Shown here in pieces: positions 5,745-7,837 of a DNA stretch of 7,837 nt; the first letter of the stretch is position 1; each line of letters starts with the position of its first letter. The translations under genes were made by a program, and so were the position numbers. This DNA comes from Nitrospirota bacterium (GTDB lineage: Bacteria; Nitrospirota; Thermodesulfovibrionia; Thermodesulfovibrionales; JdFR-85): assembly GCA_013152195.1 (NCBI GenBank), contig JAADGU010000031.1, positions 1-7,837 of the forward strand, written 5' to 3'. Under the pieces are notes generated by a model. The model did no database searches. It was given only the letters and a program-made list of their open reading frames with translations, and was not told where the DNA came from.

Positions 5745-6854
5745 ATGGGAACTAACAACATAGTATTCCTGGAAGTCATTGAGTGGTTTGATGACAGTGG
5801 CAGGGAGATGGTTCACAGAATTCCTGAAACAGGCTCCGGTGAGATAAAATACGGCGCACAACTCATTGTCCGGGAGAGCCAGGCAGCAGTGTTTTTCTAT
5901 AACGGAAAGGCCTTTGATGCCTTTGAGCCCGGAAGACACACACTCACCACCGCAAACATTCCCATTCTTACCAAGATATTGAGTACACCCTGGGGCATGA
6001 CGAGCCCCCTGCGGGCTGAGGTCTATTTTGCAAACATGAAGGTCTTTGCCAACCTCAAGTGGGGGACAAGGGACCCAGTTGCCTTCAGGGATTCGGAACT
6101 CGGCCTTATACGTCTGAGGGCTTTTGGCGTTTTTAATATCCGGGTAATCCAGCCGGTCCTCTTTATCAACAGGCTTGTAGGCACACAGGGTGTCTATACC
6201 ACGGAAGAGATAGGAGATTATCTGAACAAGGTAATAGTCTCCCGTTTCAACGATCACCTCGGCGAAAATCTGGACACCCTTCTAAACCTTCCCGGCAAAT
6301 ACGACGAAATCTCCGATGGCCTCCTGAAGCGTCTTGAGGAGGATTTCAGCCACTATGGCCTTGGGCTTGCCAATCTTTACATAAACTCCATAACCCCGCC
6401 ACTTGAGGTTCAGAAGGCGATAGATGACAAGAGCAAGCTTAATGTCTTTGATGACCTTAACCGCCTCTTCAAGATGAAGGCGGCCATGGCTATGGAAAAG
6501 GCCTCAGAGGTGCAGGGGGAGGCCGGGGCAGGTATGGGAATGGGGTTTGGTTTTATGATGCCCACAGACATGATGAAGAATTCAGAGACGGCACAGTCAC
6601 GGGAAGTACTCAAGTGTCCTGAGTGCCGAAACACGGTTACAAAGGATGCAAGGTTTTGCCCGCACTGCGGCCACCAGATTCTTATATTCGAGCAGTGCGA
6701 ACACTGCGGAAAGAACCTCCCGCCGCACGCCAGGTTCTGTATGCATTGCGGTAATCCGGTTGAACAGAAACCGGTTGAGAAAAAATGTCCTCACTGCGGA
6801 ACTGCGAATCTGCCGGATTCGGTTTACTGTAATCAGTGTGGTCAGAAAATCTAA
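5745..6854 (+). CDS. SPFH/virion-core-like protein with three C-terminal zinc ribbons
   Basis: This 369-aa protein resembles the YdjI/virion-core group of SPFH (band 7) proteins. The SPFH-like region covers about residues 30-240. It includes YGAQLIVRESQAAVFFYNGKAFDAFEPGRHTLTTANIP (36-73) and the later LEEDFSHYGLGLANLYINSITPP (197-219), a common SPFH ending. A methionine/glycine-rich linker (about 247-280) follows. Three CxxC pairs of zinc ribbons come next: C291/C294 with C305/C308, C318/C321 with C332/C335, and C348/C351 with C362/C365. There is no transmembrane segment or signal peptide, so any membrane association would be peripheral. The ATG has AGGGA 9 nt upstream. The next gene overlaps its end. 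In Bacillus subtilis, YdjI is encoded with a zinc-ribbon protein and linked to PspA-type membrane stress; a similar role here is inferred. Confidence 0.85.
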   Translation: MGTNNIVFLEVIEWFDDSGREMVHRIPETGSGEIKYGAQLIVRESQAAVFFYNGKAFDAFEPGRHTLTTANIPILTKILSTPWGMTSPLRAEVYFANMKVFANLKWGTRDPVAFRDSELGLIRLRAFGVFNIRVIQPVLFINRLVGTQGVYTTEEIGDYLNKVIVSRFNDHLGENLDTLLNLPGKYDEISDGLLKRLEEDFSHYGLGLANLYINSITPPLEVQKAIDDKSKLNVFDDLNRLFKMKAAMAMEKASEVQGEAGAGMGMGFGFMMPTDMMKNSETAQSREVLKCPECRNTVTKDARFCPHCGHQILIFEQCEHCGKNLPPHARFCMHCGNPVEQKPVEKKCPHCGTANLPDSVYCNQCGQKI

Positions 6855-7837
6855 CAACTGGCAGGTAGAACAACAGTGTCCCCAATGCGGAGCCCCTGTC
6901 CTGCTTGAGGAGACGGACAGGCTTTTTGCCTGCTCTTTCTGCAGGGTAAGGCTTTTTCTCTCATCAGGAGGGTTTTTCAGATACTATATTCCTCCAGCGG
7001 ATCCGTCCATGCAGGAGCTCATCTTTGTCCCCTACTGGAGGTTCAAGGGGATGTCTTTTTTATGCAGGGCAAACAGGACAGAGCAGAGGATTATAGATGC
7101 CACGGCCCTTGCAGCAGATTACAACAAACTTCCGCACTCCCTTGGGGTAAGGCCCCAGGCCGTACCGCTGAGGTTTGTTGCTCCTGAATTGAAGCCCCAT
7201 TTTTTTCTATCTCACCAGTCATTTGAGACTGTCTTTTCATGGATCGAAAAAAAACTCCTCTCTGTTGAGCGCATGAGTATTGCAAATCCGGGAACCAGCC
7301 ATGTTTCCAGGGAAAAGGTTTACCACAGGGCATACATAGGCGAGACGACAAGCCTGATATACCTTCCTGTCTTTATCAGGGGCAATGCGCTATACGACGC
7401 CATCACAAAAAACAGTGTTGCATCCATTCCTGACAGGGAATCAGGTGCTCTCTCTTTTCAAAAACTCCGGGCAGGGCAAATCTCTTTCATCCCAACCCTC
7501 TGTCCCCGCTGCGGCTGGGACCTCCAGGGTGAAAAAGACAGTCTGGTGCTCTTTTGCAGGAACTGTGATACCGCATGGAAGGCATCAGGGAACGGCCTTA
7601 AAAACCTTGACTTTGCGGTATTTTCAGGAGAAAAGGACTCCCCTCTCTATTTTCCTTTCTGGAGGATGAAGGTCCGGATAACCGGGGTCAGTCTGAAGTC
7701 ATATGCAGACCTGGTCAGATTTGCCAACCTTCCGAAGGCGATACAGAAAGCATGGGAAGAGCAGGAGATCCATTTCTGGTCACCTGCCTTCAAGATCCGG
7801 CCCGGGCTATTTCAGAGGACGGCAAAGGCTGCAACCA
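6838..7837 (+). CDS. Duplicated zinc-ribbon protein, partial (cut by window end)
   Basis: One frame stays open from GTG 6838 to the window edge (333 codons, no stop). GTG 6838 is the only start that keeps the first zinc ribbon, and it overlaps the SPFH gene by 17 nt; no clear ribosome binding site is seen, so it is probably coupled. The protein has two zinc ribbons, C14/C17-C32/C35 and C222/C225-C240/C243. Each is followed 30 residues after its last cysteine by P-Y/F-W-R-F/M-K (65-70 and 273-278). The two units have identical spacing, offset by 208 residues, which shows an internal repeat. There is no signal peptide or membrane segment in the visible part. The ribbons resemble TFIIB/primosomal-type folds, and B. 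subtilis YdjG, next to SPFH YdjI, is a possible relative. Binding partner and function are unknown to me. Confidence 0.75.
   Translation, partial: MVRKSNNWQVEQQCPQCGAPVLLEETDRLFACSFCRVRLFLSSGGFFRYYIPPADPSMQELIFVPYWRFKGMSFLCRANRTEQRIIDATALAADYNKLPHSLGVRPQAVPLRFVAPELKPHFFLSHQSFETVFSWIEKKLLSVERMSIANPGTSHVSREKVYHRAYIGETTSLIYLPVFIRGNALYDAITKNSVASIPDRESGALSFQKLRAGQISFIPTLCPRCGWDLQGEKDSLVLFCRNCDTAWKASGNGLKNLDFAVFSGEKDSPLYFPFWRMKVRITGVSLKSYADLVRFANLPKAIQKAWEEQEIHFWSPAFKIRPGLFQRTAKAAT

Noticed and set aside
5724..6257. 177-codon minus-strand open frame opposite the SPFH gene
   Set aside because: It is a shadow of the coding frame on the other strand, with no start signal or recognisable domain.
7385..7669. 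94-codon plus-strand frame near the right end
   Set aside because: It lies out of frame inside the zinc-ribbon gene, whose frame is open throughout and carries coherent CxxC motifs.

Overview
This looks like a chromosomal housekeeping segment of a free-living, Gram-negative-type bacterium of moderate G+C. IHF-alpha is placed next to a MerR-type regulator and tRNA-Pro, with HU, bS21, a DeaD-like helicase and a PEPCK/HPr-kinase-like protein nearby. That gene content would fit Nitrospirota (Thermodesulfovibrionia-like) or a deltaproteobacterial lineage (Desulfobacterota). This is an impression from gene content and protein style, not a phylogenetic result. No phage, transposase, CRISPR array or integrase is visible.

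The left half (1-3122) reads on the minus strand. In transcription order it holds a 591-aa PEPCK/HPr-kinase-superfamily protein (1347-3122), then HU (978-1262) with its own promoter and a downstream GC-hairpin terminator. Next come ihfA (486-770), driven by a promoter with fully consensus boxes, a MerR-type regulator overlapping ihfA by 8 nt (116-493), and tRNA-Pro(GGG) with an encoded CCA (26-103). The last three probably form one transcription unit of nucleoid and regulatory genes plus a tRNA.

The divergent centre (3123-3602) has no conventional gene. It holds an extended -10 promoter for the PEPCK-like gene, a plus-strand promoter followed about 60 nt later by a strong terminator (a candidate small RNA), and the rpsU leader. 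In that leader a perfect GGAGG lies in a hairpin with CCTCC, and a 24-codon upstream ORF overlaps a TTG start of rpsU.

The right half reads on the plus strand. rpsU (bS21, 3603-3797) is followed by a DEAD-box RNA helicase with a DbpA-like C-terminal RNA-binding domain (4006-5607) that has its own promoter. After an imperfect palindrome (5642-5673) comes a pair of linked genes. The first is an SPFH/virion-core-like protein with three C-terminal zinc ribbons (5745-6854). The second, overlapping it by 17 nt, is a zinc-ribbon protein built from an internal repeat and cut by the window end (6838-7837).

The items most worth a second look are the rpsU leader, the orphan promoter-terminator unit, the PEPCK/HPrK-like protein of unknown substrate, and the SPFH/zinc-ribbon gene pair with its 208-residue internal repeat.
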